Shown piece by piece: positions 40,910-49,068 of a DNA stretch of 64,000 nucleotides. Below the pieces are notes generated by a model. That model was not told the origin of the DNA. It saw nothing but the letters and a program-made list of their open reading frames with translations, and did no database searches. This DNA is from Mycobacterium paraffinicum (GTDB lineage Bacteria; Actinomycetota; Actinomycetes; Mycobacteriales; Mycobacteriaceae): contig NZ_MPNT01000003.1 of the NCBI RefSeq assembly GCF_001907675.1, positions 247,323 to 311,322 of the forward strand, read 5' to 3'. A program made the translations under genes and the position numbers. The first letter of the stretch is position 1, and each line of letters starts with the position of its first letter.

Positions 40910-41683
40910 GTGAGAACCGCGCCGATCAGCAACCGCGCCCGGTTCGCGGCCAAGCCGCTGACCCACGGCGGCACCCCGGCTCCGTTGTGGCTGGCCGCTT
41001 TTGAGCGCGCTCCCCTGCCGGCACTCGATCTCGCGGGGTGCCGTCGCCTGATCGTCGTGGCGGCCCACCCGCACGACGAGACCCTCGGCCTGGGTGCGAC
41101 GATAGCGGCATTGACCGCGTCCGGCGTGGACGTCCAGGTGGTGTCGGTCAGCGACGGCGGCGCTGCCCTGTCCGGCGCGACGCTATCCGGCCGGATTCGG
41201 CTGTCGACCACACGGCGATACGAACTACGCAGGGCCGCAAGCATTCTGGGGATCGCCCAGCCGGTGCGGCTGGGATTGCCCGACGGCGAGCTGGCCAACC
41301 ACGAGGACCGGCTGACCGCGGCCCTGGCCGCGATACTGCGGTCCGCCGGTCCCGACACCTGGTGTGCCGCCACCTGGCGCGGCGACGGGCATCCCGACTA
41401 CGAGGCGGCGGGGCGCGCGGCCGCCGCGGCATGCGCGCGCACCGGCGTCGCCCTGCTGGAATATCCGCTCTGGATGTGGCACTGGGCCACCCCGGGTGAC
41501 CCCGTGGTGCCGTGGGACCGCGCCCGCTCGGTCCCAGCGCCAGGATTGGCCATAAACCGCAAACGCCAAGCGGCGCAATGCTATCGGAGCCAGTTGTGCC
41601 CCGGCCGCAATGACACCCCGCCCATTTTGCCGCCGTTCGTCCTGCAGCGGCTGCTGGCCGTCGGAGAAGTCGTCTTCCGCTGA
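40910..41683 (+). CDS. PIG-L/LmbE family deacetylase-like protein
   Basis: A 257-residue PIG-L fold protein. Members are zinc-dependent N-acetylglucosamine deacetylases such as MshB of mycothiol synthesis. The metal motif is AAHPHDETLG at 51-60: His53 and Asp56 align with zinc ligands, but the residue aligned with the catalytic base Asp (second Asp pair of AHPDDE) is His55. The second His appears in GDGHPDYEAAG. The substitution may change the mechanism or substrate. It starts at GTG 40910 with GAGG upstream, seven bases after the acyl-CoA dehydrogenase-like gene. Confidence 0.82.
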   Translation: MRTAPISNRARFAAKPLTHGGTPAPLWLAAFERAPLPALDLAGCRRLIVVAAHPHDETLGLGATIAALTASGVDVQVVSVSDGGAALSGATLSGRIRLSTTRRYELRRAASILGIAQPVRLGLPDGELANHEDRLTAALAAILRSAGPDTWCAATWRGDGHPDYEAAGRAAAAACARTGVALLEYPLWMWHWATPGDPVVPWDRARSVPAPGLAINRKRQAAQCYRSQLCPGRNDTPPILPPFVLQRLLAVGEVVFR

Positions 41684-41735
41684 CCGCCGCGTCGCTCATG
41701 ACTGCGCGATCCCGAGAGTGGGTAGGAGAAACCCT

Positions 41736-42500
41736 ATGCGTGTGGCGACCTTCAACATCCTGCATGGCCGCACCGTCGGCGACGGGGTCGAGGTGCAGCG
41801 GCTGCGGGACTGCGTGCGCCGCCTCGATCCCGACGTGCTCAGCCTCCAAGAGGTCGACTGTGATCAGCCGCGGTCGGAGCGGGCCGACCTCACCGCGGTG
41901 GCGGCCGACGCCATGGGCGCCGTGGAGCACCGGTTCGTGGCCGCGATCTCCGGCACACCCGGCGCGACGTGGATGGCCGCCACGGGCCGCGAACAACCCG
42001 GGACGGCGGCCTACGGAATCGCGCTGCTGTCCCGGTACCCGGTGGCCAGCTGGCAGGTGGTGCGGCTGCCGCGCATCCCGATGCGCTTTCCCATGTACCT
42101 GCCGGGCCCCAACCGGGTGATGGTCGTCGACGAGGAACCCAGGGCGGCGGTCATCGCGCGGCTGCACACCCCGATGGGCGAGCTGACGGTGGCCAACACG
42201 CACCTGTCGTTCGTGCCCGGCTGGAATCGGCGCCAGCTGCGCCGGCTGGTGCACGACCTCCGCGGCTTCCCCGGCCCGCGGCTGCTGACCGGCGACCTCA
42301 ACATGACACCGAGGACCGTGCGGCGCTGGTCGGGGATGCGGGCGTTGGCCGCCGCCGCGACGTTCCCCGCGCACGCCCCGGACCGCCAGCTGGATCACAT
42401 CCTGACCGACGATCGCGGCCTGCGCGGCAAGGCCGTCACGGCCGAGCCCATGGGCATCTCGGACCACCGGCCGCTGGTCGTCGACCTCGAACACGCGTGA
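41736..42500 (+). CDS. Endonuclease/exonuclease/phosphatase family protein
   Basis: A 254-residue enzyme of the DNase I-like phosphoesterase fold. Metal and catalytic residues are visible in ATFNILHG (Asn), LSLQEVD (Glu), NTHLSF (His), LLTGDLNMTP (Asp and Asn) and the terminal ISDHRPLVVD (Asp-His). The family includes nucleases, sphingomyelinases and inositol-phosphate phosphatases, and I cannot choose. ATG 41736 has a good ribosome binding site, GGTAGGAG. It converges with the DUF3349 gene 12 bases downstream. Confidence 0.87.
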   Translation: MRVATFNILHGRTVGDGVEVQRLRDCVRRLDPDVLSLQEVDCDQPRSERADLTAVAADAMGAVEHRFVAAISGTPGATWMAATGREQPGTAAYGIALLSRYPVASWQVVRLPRIPMRFPMYLPGPNRVMVVDEEPRAAVIARLHTPMGELTVANTHLSFVPGWNRRQLRRLVHDLRGFPGPRLLTGDLNMTPRTVRRWSGMRALAAAATFPAHAPDRQLDHILTDDRGLRGKAVTAEPMGISDHRPLVVDLEHA

Positions 42501-42512
42501 ATCGGCGGGCGG

Positions 42513-42788
42513 CTATCCCATCGCGCCGAGCCGGCACTTGACCCGCTCGATCTCGTCCGCCGAGGGCAGCGCGTCGGTGACCCGGGTGATTTCCACCCCG
42601 ACGTCCACGTTGGAGAGCGAACCACGCTTCGGCCCCACCAGCTTCGTCGCGATGGTGGCGACCTCGTCGTCGGACACCCGGCGCGGCAGCAGCGCGAACA
42701 CCGGCGCGTAGCCCAGCCCGGGGGCACCGGCGGGGTAACCCGCGCGCAGGAACGCGACGATGCTCGAGACGCGATCGTTCAGGCCCAT
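42513..42788 (-). CDS. DUF3349 family protein
   Basis: A 91-residue protein of the actinobacterial DUF3349 family, a small helical bundle of unknown role. Family features are the opening VSSIVAFLRAGYPAGAPGLG and the DDEVATIATKL segment. ATG 42788 follows a GAGGTGG ribosome binding site. A minus-strand GTTT-N14-GGGTTA at 42822-42845 could be a weak SigF-like promoter. Confidence 0.85.
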   Translation of the reverse strand: MGLNDRVSSIVAFLRAGYPAGAPGLGYAPVFALLPRRVSDDEVATIATKLVGPKRGSLSNVDVGVEITRVTDALPSADEIERVKCRLGAMG

Positions 42789-42865
42789 CTTCCACCTCAC
42801 TCGCCCGGTCGTAGCCAGGAATAACCCGGCCGGGCGATTTGAAACCCGCCACGGCGCGGAGGCGG

Positions 42866-42904
42866 AAAAGGGGCCCGGCCCCTGATGGGACCGGACCCCT
42901 TTTT
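42866..42904 (-). terminator. Intrinsic terminator after the CsbD-like gene
   Basis: A hairpin with the arms AAAAGGGG-CCGG and CCGG-CCCCTTTT, one mismatch and an inner CCC/GGG pair lies nine bases beyond the CsbD-like stop. On the minus strand it ends in a T run. The flanking A and T runs could let it work in both directions. Confidence 0.8.
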
Positions 42905-42913
42905 GTCACCGTG

Positions 42914-43150
42914 CTACTGGTTTTCCTTTTGGCGCTCTTCGGCGGCCTTCGCGCCGGCCCGCGCGGACTCGGCTTCGGCCTCTTTCTTGCCCGCGTCGCG
43001 CTGGGCGTCGGCCTTATCCTGCTGGGCCTGGCCCTCTTCGACGATGTCGTCGCGGCCGAGAACGGCCCCGCCGGCCTCCTTGACCTTGCCCTTCAGGCCT
43101 TCGACGGCGCCAGTGACGGCTTCCTGTGGTCCGCTCTTCTGATCCCCCAT
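42914..43150 (-). CDS. CsbD-like small hydrophilic stress protein
   Basis: A 78-residue, highly charged protein with the CsbD-type start GAVEGLKGKVKEAGGAVLG and a Lys/Ala/Glu/Gln-rich C-terminal helix (QDKADAQRDAGKKEAEAESA). In mycobacteria such proteins are annotated as microaggregate-binding protein 1. The biochemical role is unknown; expression under general stress is usual. ATG 43150 has a very strong ribosome binding site, AAAGGGAGG. A SigF-like promoter lies 43 bases upstream and a terminator directly downstream, so it is a one-gene unit. Confidence 0.85.
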   Translation of the reverse strand: MGDQKSGPQEAVTGAVEGLKGKVKEAGGAVLGRDDIVEEGQAQQDKADAQRDAGKKEAEAESARAGAKAAEERQKENQ

Positions 43151-43193
43151 GGATCAACCTCCCTTTGATTGCTGTGCGTCTGGCCCCTGTTGC

Positions 43194-43218
43194 GTTCCCG
43201 GCGGCCGACCCGTCAAAC
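43194..43218 (-). promoter_or_regulatory. SigF-like promoter for the CsbD-like gene
   Basis: On the minus strand GTTT-N15-GGGAAC ends 43 bases before ATG 43150. One base of the GGGTA core differs. It is divergent from the exact match at 43272-43296. Confidence 0.45.
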
Positions 43219-43271
43219 GCACAAGCCGGTGTGCGTGGGATCACGGGACGATTCCACCGCGCAAATCGACC

Positions 43272-43296
43272 GTTTGGGCTGCGGTCGGCTGGGTAG
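43272..43296 (+). promoter_or_regulatory. SigF-type promoter for the NAD(P)-binding gene
   Basis: GTTT-N15-GGGTAG, an exact match to the SigF core, ends 55 bases before TTG 43352. A partial duplicate of its second half (GGTCGGCTGGG-AG) follows immediately. Confidence 0.65.
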
Positions 43297-43351
43297 TGCT
43301 GGGTCGGCTGGGCAGTAAAGAGCGACCACCAACGAAAGCGGGTGAGGTTTC

Positions 43352-44161
43352 TTGACCACCATCGCCGTGATCGGGGCGACCGGCACAGCCGGCTCCCGCG
43401 TCGTCGCCAGGCTCAAGGCCAGGGGCGTCGCGGTCGTCGAGGTATCGCGCGCGCACGGCGTCGACGTGCTCGACGGGGAGAGCCTGTACCGGGCGCTCAA
43501 GGGGGTCGACGTCGCGATCGACGTCGCCAACCCGACGCCGCACGACGGCCAGCCCACCATCACCGCGGCCTTGAGCACCGCCTCTCGCAACGTCATGGGC
43601 GTCTGCGCCGCGCGCGGCGTCCAGCGCCTGGTGGTGTCGACGATGGCCGGCCTCGACGATCCGGTGTTCGACGGGGTGCCCTACTTCGAAGGCAAGCGGG
43701 CCGCGAAAGAGATCCTGCTCGACGGGCCGGTCCCCACCACGGTCGTGAAGTCGACCCCGTGGTACGAATCCGCCACCCGCCCCGCGGGGCCGGTGAACTG
43801 TGACGGGGACGAGGTGATCGTGGAGGACTGGCTGATTCAGCCCATCGCGGCCGACACCGTCGCCGACGTCCTCGTCGAGGCGGCCCTGGCACAGACGCAC
43901 ACCCCGCGCACCATCACCGGCCCGAATGCCATCCGGCTGCCCGAGTTGACCTCGAAAGTCCTTGCCCTGCAAGGTGACAGCCGTCCCGTGCGGGTGGTGC
44001 GGCCCGCCGTTGCGGCGCTCGCCGCGGGAGCGCTGCTGGCCCCCGAGCGCGCGGTGGTCGTCGGGCCCGATGTCGAGACCTGGCTTCAGACGGTGCCATC
44101 GGCGAGCACCGACGGCGGCGACGACGCAGCACGGCGCGGGCCGGATTTCTCCCGGGTCTGA
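43352..44161 (+). CDS. NAD(P)-binding NmrA/atypical SDR-like protein
   Basis: A 269-residue Rossmann protein with the nucleotide loop IAVIGATGTAGSRVVARL at 4-21 and the atypical-SDR pattern RLVVSTMAGLD then EGKRAAKEILLDG. The substrate-binding C-terminal part is short. Such proteins act as redox sensors or reductases on small molecules. It starts at a TTG (43352), with GTGAGG upstream, and is preceded by an exact SigF-type promoter, so stress induction is likely. Confidence 0.8.
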   Translation: MTTIAVIGATGTAGSRVVARLKARGVAVVEVSRAHGVDVLDGESLYRALKGVDVAIDVANPTPHDGQPTITAALSTASRNVMGVCAARGVQRLVVSTMAGLDDPVFDGVPYFEGKRAAKEILLDGPVPTTVVKSTPWYESATRPAGPVNCDGDEVIVEDWLIQPIAADTVADVLVEAALAQTHTPRTITGPNAIRLPELTSKVLALQGDSRPVRVVRPAVAALAAGALLAPERAVVVGPDVETWLQTVPSASTDGGDDAARRGPDFSRV

Positions 44162-44395
44162 CCGGTCGTCGCCAAGCCAGAAAACGAAAAGTTGCCGGCG
44201 ACGGCGGACCATTCGGCGCGGAACCCGCTGGTCGCGGCCCCTTTCGATGCGAAGTCACCACGGGACGAAGTCGTTTCCCCACCCCGATGGCGGCGTTGGC
44301 GTTATGGTCATCGCAAGTTGAATCCACAGCTGCCCGCAAGCGAGCGGCCGTGGGCACCGGTCGCTCCCCACTCACCCATTCGATGGGGTGACGAT

Positions 44396-44806
44396 ATGAC
44401 TGCTCAACCGTACGAACAACGGCTCCACTGCTATGAAATCGACTGCGCCGGAGCGCGGCTGGACGTGCAGGCGCACGGCCTGGCGACCGTGCTCCGCCTC
44501 AGGGGCGAAATCGACGCGTCCAACGCCGGCCTCGTCGCTCAGGCCATCCGCCGCTTCGTGCGACTTCGGGCCCCGCTGATCCTGGACCTCAGCCGCGTGG
44601 ACTACCTGGGCAGCGCGGGACTTCGTGTGCTGTTGCTCATCCAGGACGAGTGCCGGCTCGCCCGGGTGCACTGCGGCGTGGTCGGCGGCGTCGCCCTGCA
44701 GCGGCTCACCCGCCTGGTCACCGGCCTCGGCCTGCCCTTGGCCGATTCGGTTGGCGAGGCACTCCAGCTGATCCGAGGCTCCGAAAAGGGCCCGCAACGG
44801 CGGTGA
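44396..44806 (+). CDS. STAS domain protein (anti-sigma factor antagonist-like), paralogue
   Basis: A 136-residue single STAS domain protein, a paralogue of the one at 30901-31416: both contain the block RRF-RLRAPLILDL and end with GLP-ADSV. The phosphorylatable Ser region reads VDYLGSAGLRVLL. It may act as antagonist of an anti-sigma kinase, possibly of the HATPase protein at 36968. ATG 44396 lies after GATGGGGTG. The 234 bases before it hold no gene I can support. Confidence 0.83.
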   Translation: MTAQPYEQRLHCYEIDCAGARLDVQAHGLATVLRLRGEIDASNAGLVAQAIRRFVRLRAPLILDLSRVDYLGSAGLRVLLLIQDECRLARVHCGVVGGVALQRLTRLVTGLGLPLADSVGEALQLIRGSEKGPQRR

Positions 44807-44813
44807 CTTCGGG

Positions 44814-44876
44814 TCACGATTCCGTCACGATCCTGATCACGAATGCTTAAGAATTGCCGTCCGGTTCCTAAGAATT
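44814..44876 (+). promoter_or_regulatory. Direct-repeat region upstream of the hemophore-like gene
   Basis: TCACGAT at 44814-44820, TCACGAT at 44825-44831 and TCACGAA at 44837-44843 form direct repeats with 11- and 12-base steps, the geometry of OmpR/PhoP-type operators. TAAGAATT follows at 44848-44855 and 44869-44876, spaced 21 bases. The region lies 190-250 bases before the hemophore-like start. Confidence 0.45.
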
Positions 44877-45067
44877 CTCAACATCGCCGGGCGGATTTGA
44901 TCGTTTGCTTAGTGAACGGCCGCGTTCCGTGGCCGCATCGGTGGGTTCGCGCTCCTTTCGTCCGTCGCGAGGGAAACGACCCCCTTTTGACTTCCGCTAC
45001 CTTGGTTTTCGAGGATCGGGAGCCTCTCTGAGAAGAATCACATCGCAATTTCGAAGGACAACTGATC

Positions 45068-45466
45068 ATGAAAATCAGCAGTATTGTCGCGCGCCGGCGC
45101 CTGGCCGGTATCAGTGCCGGCTGCCTGCTCGGGGGAATCACCATGGGTCTCGTCGGCGCGCCGTCGGCGACCGCAGCGCCCGACTGCAGCCCCGGCGGGG
45201 TGAACGCCACCGTCTCGTCGGTGCAGGGCTCGGCCGAGCAGTACCTGGCGGCACACCCGGGCGCCAACGACGTGGTCCGGGCCGCCTACACCCAGCCGCG
45301 GCCGGAGGCCGAGTCGAACCTGCGGGGCTACTTCACCGCCCACCCCCAGGAGTACTACGACCTGCGCGGCATCCTGGCACCGATCGGCGACACGGAACGG
45401 CAGTGCAACGTCAAGGCCCTGCCGCCGACGCTGGAGTCGGCCTACCAGGAGTTCATGGCCGGTTGA
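45068..45466 (+). CDS. Secreted hemophore-like heme-binding protein
   Basis: A 132-residue exported protein. The signal peptide runs to about residue 36 (cleavage after SATA), preceded by the basic stretch ARRRL. The mature part is helical with two cysteines, Cys40 and Cys113, able to form a disulfide, and matches the mycobacterial heme-binding (Rv0203-like) family annotated as hemophore-related. In that family a Tyr and His ligate heme; candidate Tyr residues are in HPQEYYDLRG. AAGGAC precedes ATG 45068. A perfect hairpin terminator follows. Confidence 0.8.
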   Translation: MKISSIVARRRLAGISAGCLLGGITMGLVGAPSATAAPDCSPGGVNATVSSVQGSAEQYLAAHPGANDVVRAAYTQPRPEAESNLRGYFTAHPQEYYDLRGILAPIGDTERQCNVKALPPTLESAYQEFMAG

Positions 45467-45479
45467 TCCCGGCTCGAAG

Positions 45480-45507
45480 CGACCCGCCACAACGCTGTGG
45501 CGGGTCG
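45480..45507 (+). terminator. Intrinsic terminator after the hemophore-like gene
   Basis: A perfect 12-bp stem (CGACCCGCCACA paired with TGTGGCGGGTCG) with a four-base loop starts 13 bases after the stop codon and is followed by TTTCGCTT. Confidence 0.85.
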
Positions 45508-45573
45508 TTTCGCTTCACGTGTGAACGGCCCTTACGGCGGGTAATTGTCCAGTCAACGTGACTGGAGGGAAAG

Positions 45574-46629
45574 ATGCGGCTGCGTCGCAGTGTGCTGAAC
45601 AAGCCGGGGATCGCGCGCAAGCGCAGGGGCAAGGGCTTCGCGTATTACGGACCCGACGGCGAGCTGCTGTCCGACCCCGAAACCCTGCAGCGCATCAAGG
45701 ATCTGGTGATTCCGCCGGCCTGGAAGAAAGTGTGGATCTCGCCGCATCCCAATGGCCACATCCAGGCCGTCGGCGTGGACGCCGCCGGCCGCCGCCAGTA
45801 CCTGTACCACACCGCATGGCAGCAGGAACGCGCCGAAGAGAAGTTCGACCGCGTCCTGGAACTGTCCACACGACTGCCCAGCTGGCGCGCCGTCATCGCA
45901 AAAGACCTGCGGCGCAGCGGCTTAACTCGGAAGCGGGTGCTCGCGGTGGCCTTGCGGCTGCTCGACCGCGGCTACTTCCGGGCCGGCAGCGAGCAGTATG
46001 CCGAAGAGAACGAGTCGTACGGTCTGGCCACCCTGCTGTGTGAGCACGTGCAGGTCCGGCGCGACGCGGTGGCATTCGACTTCCCGGCCAAGAGTGGCGT
46101 GCGGCGCACGGTGGAAATCGAGGACCCCGAAGTGGTCCGGGCGGTGCGCGCCCTGATGAACCGGCCCAACCGTTCCGAACGACTGCTCGTGTGCCGCACC
46201 GCAACCGGATGGCTCGACATTCGATCCGATGACCTCAACGCCCGCTTCAAGGAGCTGGTCGGAAACGAATTCACGGTCAAGGACCTGCGCACCTGGCACG
46301 GGACGGTGCTGGCGGCCACGGCGTTCGCGGACGCCGGTCCGGCCGTCTCGCAGCGGGTGGCCAAGCGGGTCGAGTCCGCCGTCATGAAGGAGGTTGCCGA
46401 GGAGTTGGGCAACACCCCGGCGGTGGCCCGCGGTTCGTATGTGGATCCACGCGTCGTCACCGGCTACGAGCAGGGGCTGACCATCGCCGCGGCGATGCGC
46501 CGCGCCGAACGCGCGCGCGATCCCGACGCGGCTCAGGAGATTCTGGACAAGGCGACCCGCATGCTGATCCGTCGGGTGGCCAAGGGCCACAGCGCTTCAA
46601 CTGCCTCCGCGCTTCCCAAAAGCGCCTGA
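45574..46629 (+). CDS. topIB: Type IB DNA topoisomerase
   Basis: A 351-residue poxvirus-like type IB topoisomerase, which relaxes supercoils by a 3'-phosphotyrosyl intermediate. Catalytic residues are present: the Arg/Lys in the core, VKDLRTWHGT with Arg239, the SQRV-K region and the nucleophile Tyr289 in ARGSYVDPRV. The N-terminal domain starts MRLRRSVLNKPGIARKRRGK. Such an enzyme is known from some non-tuberculous mycobacteria (M. smegmatis) and is unusual in bacteria. ATG 45574 follows ACTGGAGGG. Single-gene unit. Confidence 0.92.
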   Translation: MRLRRSVLNKPGIARKRRGKGFAYYGPDGELLSDPETLQRIKDLVIPPAWKKVWISPHPNGHIQAVGVDAAGRRQYLYHTAWQQERAEEKFDRVLELSTRLPSWRAVIAKDLRRSGLTRKRVLAVALRLLDRGYFRAGSEQYAEENESYGLATLLCEHVQVRRDAVAFDFPAKSGVRRTVEIEDPEVVRAVRALMNRPNRSERLLVCRTATGWLDIRSDDLNARFKELVGNEFTVKDLRTWHGTVLAATAFADAGPAVSQRVAKRVESAVMKEVAEELGNTPAVARGSYVDPRVVTGYEQGLTIAAAMRRAERARDPDAAQEILDKATRMLIRRVAKGHSASTASALPKSA

Positions 46630-46818
46630 CCCGCACCCGGCAAACCGGTTCTCGCCCGGGGCTTTTCGTCGCACGTCCTTGACAGTTCGCTTCACGGACA
46701 TCCGCGGCCGCGAAGGCGGCGCGCGCCGCTGCGCGTCAATTCCGCTGGACGCCAACGCCCGTTGGTCGTGGCGGCGCGGCGGATCCGCTGGGCGAAGTGC
46801 TTCTCTCGGAGAAGAACC

Positions 46819-46848
46819 GTTTAGCGAAGTACCTATAGGGTATTTCGC
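46819..46848 (+). promoter_or_regulatory. SigF-type promoter of the glycan cluster, with overlapping dyad
   Basis: GTTT-N15-GGGTAT (46819-46843) is an exact SigF core and ends ten bases before ATG 46854. A near-perfect dyad, GCGAAGTACC-TATA-GGGTATTTCGC (46824-46848), overlaps the -10, with one G-T mismatch inside each arm. The short distance implies a leaderless or nearly leaderless mRNA. Confidence 0.7.
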
Positions 46849-46853
46849 TCGCC

Positions 46854-47822
46854 ATGGTCGATCCCGGACGAGCAAAGAATGTGCTGGTGTGGCACGTCCA
46901 TGGCTCCTGGACCCAATCGTTCGTCGCGGGGCGCCACCACTACCTGGTGCCGGTGGCCGCCGACCGCGGCGAAGGGGGCATCGGGCTGGCGGGACGGTCC
47001 TGGCCCAACGCGCGTGAGGTTTCGCTCGAGGAATTGGGCCGCGAAGACATCGATCTCGTTGTGCTGCAACGCCCGCACGAGGCCGCGCTAGTCGACCGCT
47101 GGGCGGGCCGCCGGCCGGGGCGCGAGCTGCCGGCCGTTTACGTCGAGCACAACGCGCCCCGTCCGAGCCCCGCACAAAGTCGCCATGTGGTCGCCGACCG
47201 CACCGACATCCCGCTGGTGCACGTCACCGATTTCAACCGGCTGATGTGGGACAACGGCCGGGCCCCGACCCGGGTGATCGACCACGGCATCGCCGACCCG
47301 GGCCCGCGCTACACCGGCGAGATCCTCAGGGCGGCCACCATGATCAACGAACCGCGGCGCCGCAACCGCGTGGTCGGCGCCGACCTGTTGGAGCCGTTGT
47401 CGGCGTACGCGCAGATCGACCTGTGGGGCATCGGCACTGAAGGCCTCCGCGGCAAGCGCGGCGGCGTGACAGGCCGTGGCGACGTCGCCGCGCCGGCGCT
47501 CTGGGATCAGATCGCCCGCAGACGCGTCTACCTGCATACCGCCCGCTGGACCTCCCTGGGGCTCTCGCTCATCGAGGCGATGTTTGTCGGGATGCCCGTG
47601 GTGGCCGTCGCAACCACGATGGCCCCGCTCGTAATCCCCTGCGAGGCGGGCGTTGTCAGCGCTGACGTCGGGACTCTGGGGGTCGGCCTGCGTGACTTCA
47701 TGAACGACCAGGCCACCGCGGCCGCGGCCGGCAAGGCGGCCCGCGAATTCGCCTCAGCACGTTTCGGACTCGGGCGGTTTCTCGCCGATTGGGACCAAGT
47801 GATCGAGGAGCAGTGCAAATGA
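46854..47822 (+). CDS. Glycosyltransferase (GT-B fold, GT4-like)
   Basis: A 322-residue glycosyltransferase, first gene of the glycan cluster. The C-terminal donor domain is visible: [26 protein letters not shown] is the E-containing GT4-type motif region (quoted loosely, Glu in LIEAM), although the first Glu of E-x7-E is replaced ([10 protein letters not shown]). The N-terminal half contains [14 protein letters not shown]. Donor and acceptor are unknown. ATG 46854 lies just ten bases after a SigF-type -10; an internal GTG near 46881 is possible. The next glycosyltransferase gene starts 16 bases downstream. Confidence 0.8.
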   Translation: MVDPGRAKNVLVWHVHGSWTQSFVAGRHHYLVPVAADRGEGGIGLAGRSWPNAREVSLEELGREDIDLVVLQRPHEAALVDRWAGRRPGRELPAVYVEHNAPRPSPAQSRHVVADRTDIPLVHVTDFNRLMWDNGRAPTRVIDHGIADPGPRYTGEILRAATMINEPRRRNRVVGADLLEPLSAYAQIDLWGIGTEGLRGKRGGVTGRGDVAAPALWDQIARRRVYLHTARWTSLGLSLIEAMFVGMPVVAVATTMAPLVIPCEAGVVSADVGTLGVGLRDFMNDQATAAAAGKAAREFASARFGLGRFLADWDQVIEEQCK

Positions 47823-47838
47823 TCGGAAGGGAGCCCGC

Positions 47839-49059
47839 ATGAGGATCGCAATGATCTCCGAACACGCCAGCCCGCTGGCGCACCTGGGCGGCGTGGACGC
47901 GGGCGGCCAGAACGTCCACGTCGCCGAGCTGTCGTCCGCGTTGGCCCGGCGCGGTCACGACGTCGTGGTGTACACCCGCCGCGACGATCCGCACTTGCCG
48001 GAATGCGTCGAGACTGTGGACGGCTACTCCGTCGTGCACGTTCCGGCGGGACCGGCCCGCGTATTGCCCAAAGACGCACTGCTGCAGTACATGTACGCAT
48101 TCTCCCGGTTCCTGGATGCGCAGTGGGTGGCCGATCCGCCCGAGGTGGCCCACGGCCACTTCTGGATGTCGGGGGTGGCCACGCAGCGCGCCGCCCGACC
48201 ACACGGCATCCCGACCGTCCAGACGTTCCACGCGTTGGGCCTCATCAAGCGGTTGCATCAGGGACTCGACGACACCAGCCCGGACTGCCGCGTCAACGTC
48301 GAGGCCAGGATCGCCCGCGACGCCGACTGGGTGGCGGCCACCAGCACGGATGAAGTTTTCGAGCTGGTGCGCATGGGCCGGGACCGGTCACGCACCTCCG
48401 TGGTGCCCTGCGGGGTGAACATCGACGCGTTCAGCCCGGACGGTCCCGTCGCGCCGCGGGGCGACCAACCGCGCGTCGTCTCGGTCGGCCGGCTGGTGCC
48501 GCGCAAGGGTTTTGACACCCTGATCCGCGCCTTGCCGCGCGTCCCGGGCGCCGAATTGGTGATCGTGGGCGGGCCGGGGCAGGCGGACTTCGCCGATGAC
48601 CCCGAGGCCCAGCACCTGCAGCGGCTGGCCGCCGAGTTGGGCGTGGCTGACCGCGTCCGGCTGCTCGGCGCCGTCACCCGCCACGAAATGCCCGCGCTGC
48701 TGCGGTCCGCCGACGTGGTGGCCTGCACGCCCTGGTACGAGCCGTTCGGGATCGTCCCGCTGGAGGCCATGGCCTGCGGCGTCCCGGTGGTGGCCACCGC
48801 GGTCGGCGGAATCCGCGACACGGTCGTCGACGACGTCACCGGGCGGCTGGTGCCGCCCAAAGACCCCGCCGGACTCGGCGACGCCATCGCCGCGTTGCTC
48901 GGCGATCGCGCGCGCCGCCGGGCACTGGGTGCGGCCGGTCGCGAGCGCGCCCGCGCGCGTTACACCTGGGACCGGGTGGCGGCCGACACCGAACGCGTCT
49001 ACGAGAAGCTCGTCCCGGTGCGGCGTGAAGTGAGCGCCCCAAGCAAGCGCTCCGGGTGA
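47839..49059 (+). CDS. GT4 family glycosyltransferase
   Basis: A 406-residue retaining glycosyltransferase of the GT-B fold. The N-terminal [15 protein letters not shown] loop is typical of GT4 enzymes. The phosphate-binding loop [15 protein letters not shown] and the E-x7-E motif in [15 protein letters not shown] are intact, so it should be active. GDP-mannose or a UDP-sugar are plausible donors. It follows the first cluster gene by 16 bases with ribosome binding site GGAAGGGAG and ends 9 bases from the convergent GT2 gene. Its degenerate paralogue lies at 32839. Confidence 0.88.
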   Translation: MRIAMISEHASPLAHLGGVDAGGQNVHVAELSSALARRGHDVVVYTRRDDPHLPECVETVDGYSVVHVPAGPARVLPKDALLQYMYAFSRFLDAQWVADPPEVAHGHFWMSGVATQRAARPHGIPTVQTFHALGLIKRLHQGLDDTSPDCRVNVEARIARDADWVAATSTDEVFELVRMGRDRSRTSVVPCGVNIDAFSPDGPVAPRGDQPRVVSVGRLVPRKGFDTLIRALPRVPGAELVIVGGPGQADFADDPEAQHLQRLAAELGVADRVRLLGAVTRHEMPALLRSADVVACTPWYEPFGIVPLEAMACGVPVVATAVGGIRDTVVDDVTGRLVPPKDPAGLGDAIAALLGDRARRRALGAAGRERARARYTWDRVAADTERVYEKLVPVRREVSAPSKRSG

Positions 49060-49068
49060 TGTTATGCC

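Noticed and set aside
45539-45544. GGGTAA before the topoisomerase gene, considered as SigF -10
   Set aside because: The nearest GTTT is about 28 bases upstream, outside the allowed spacing.
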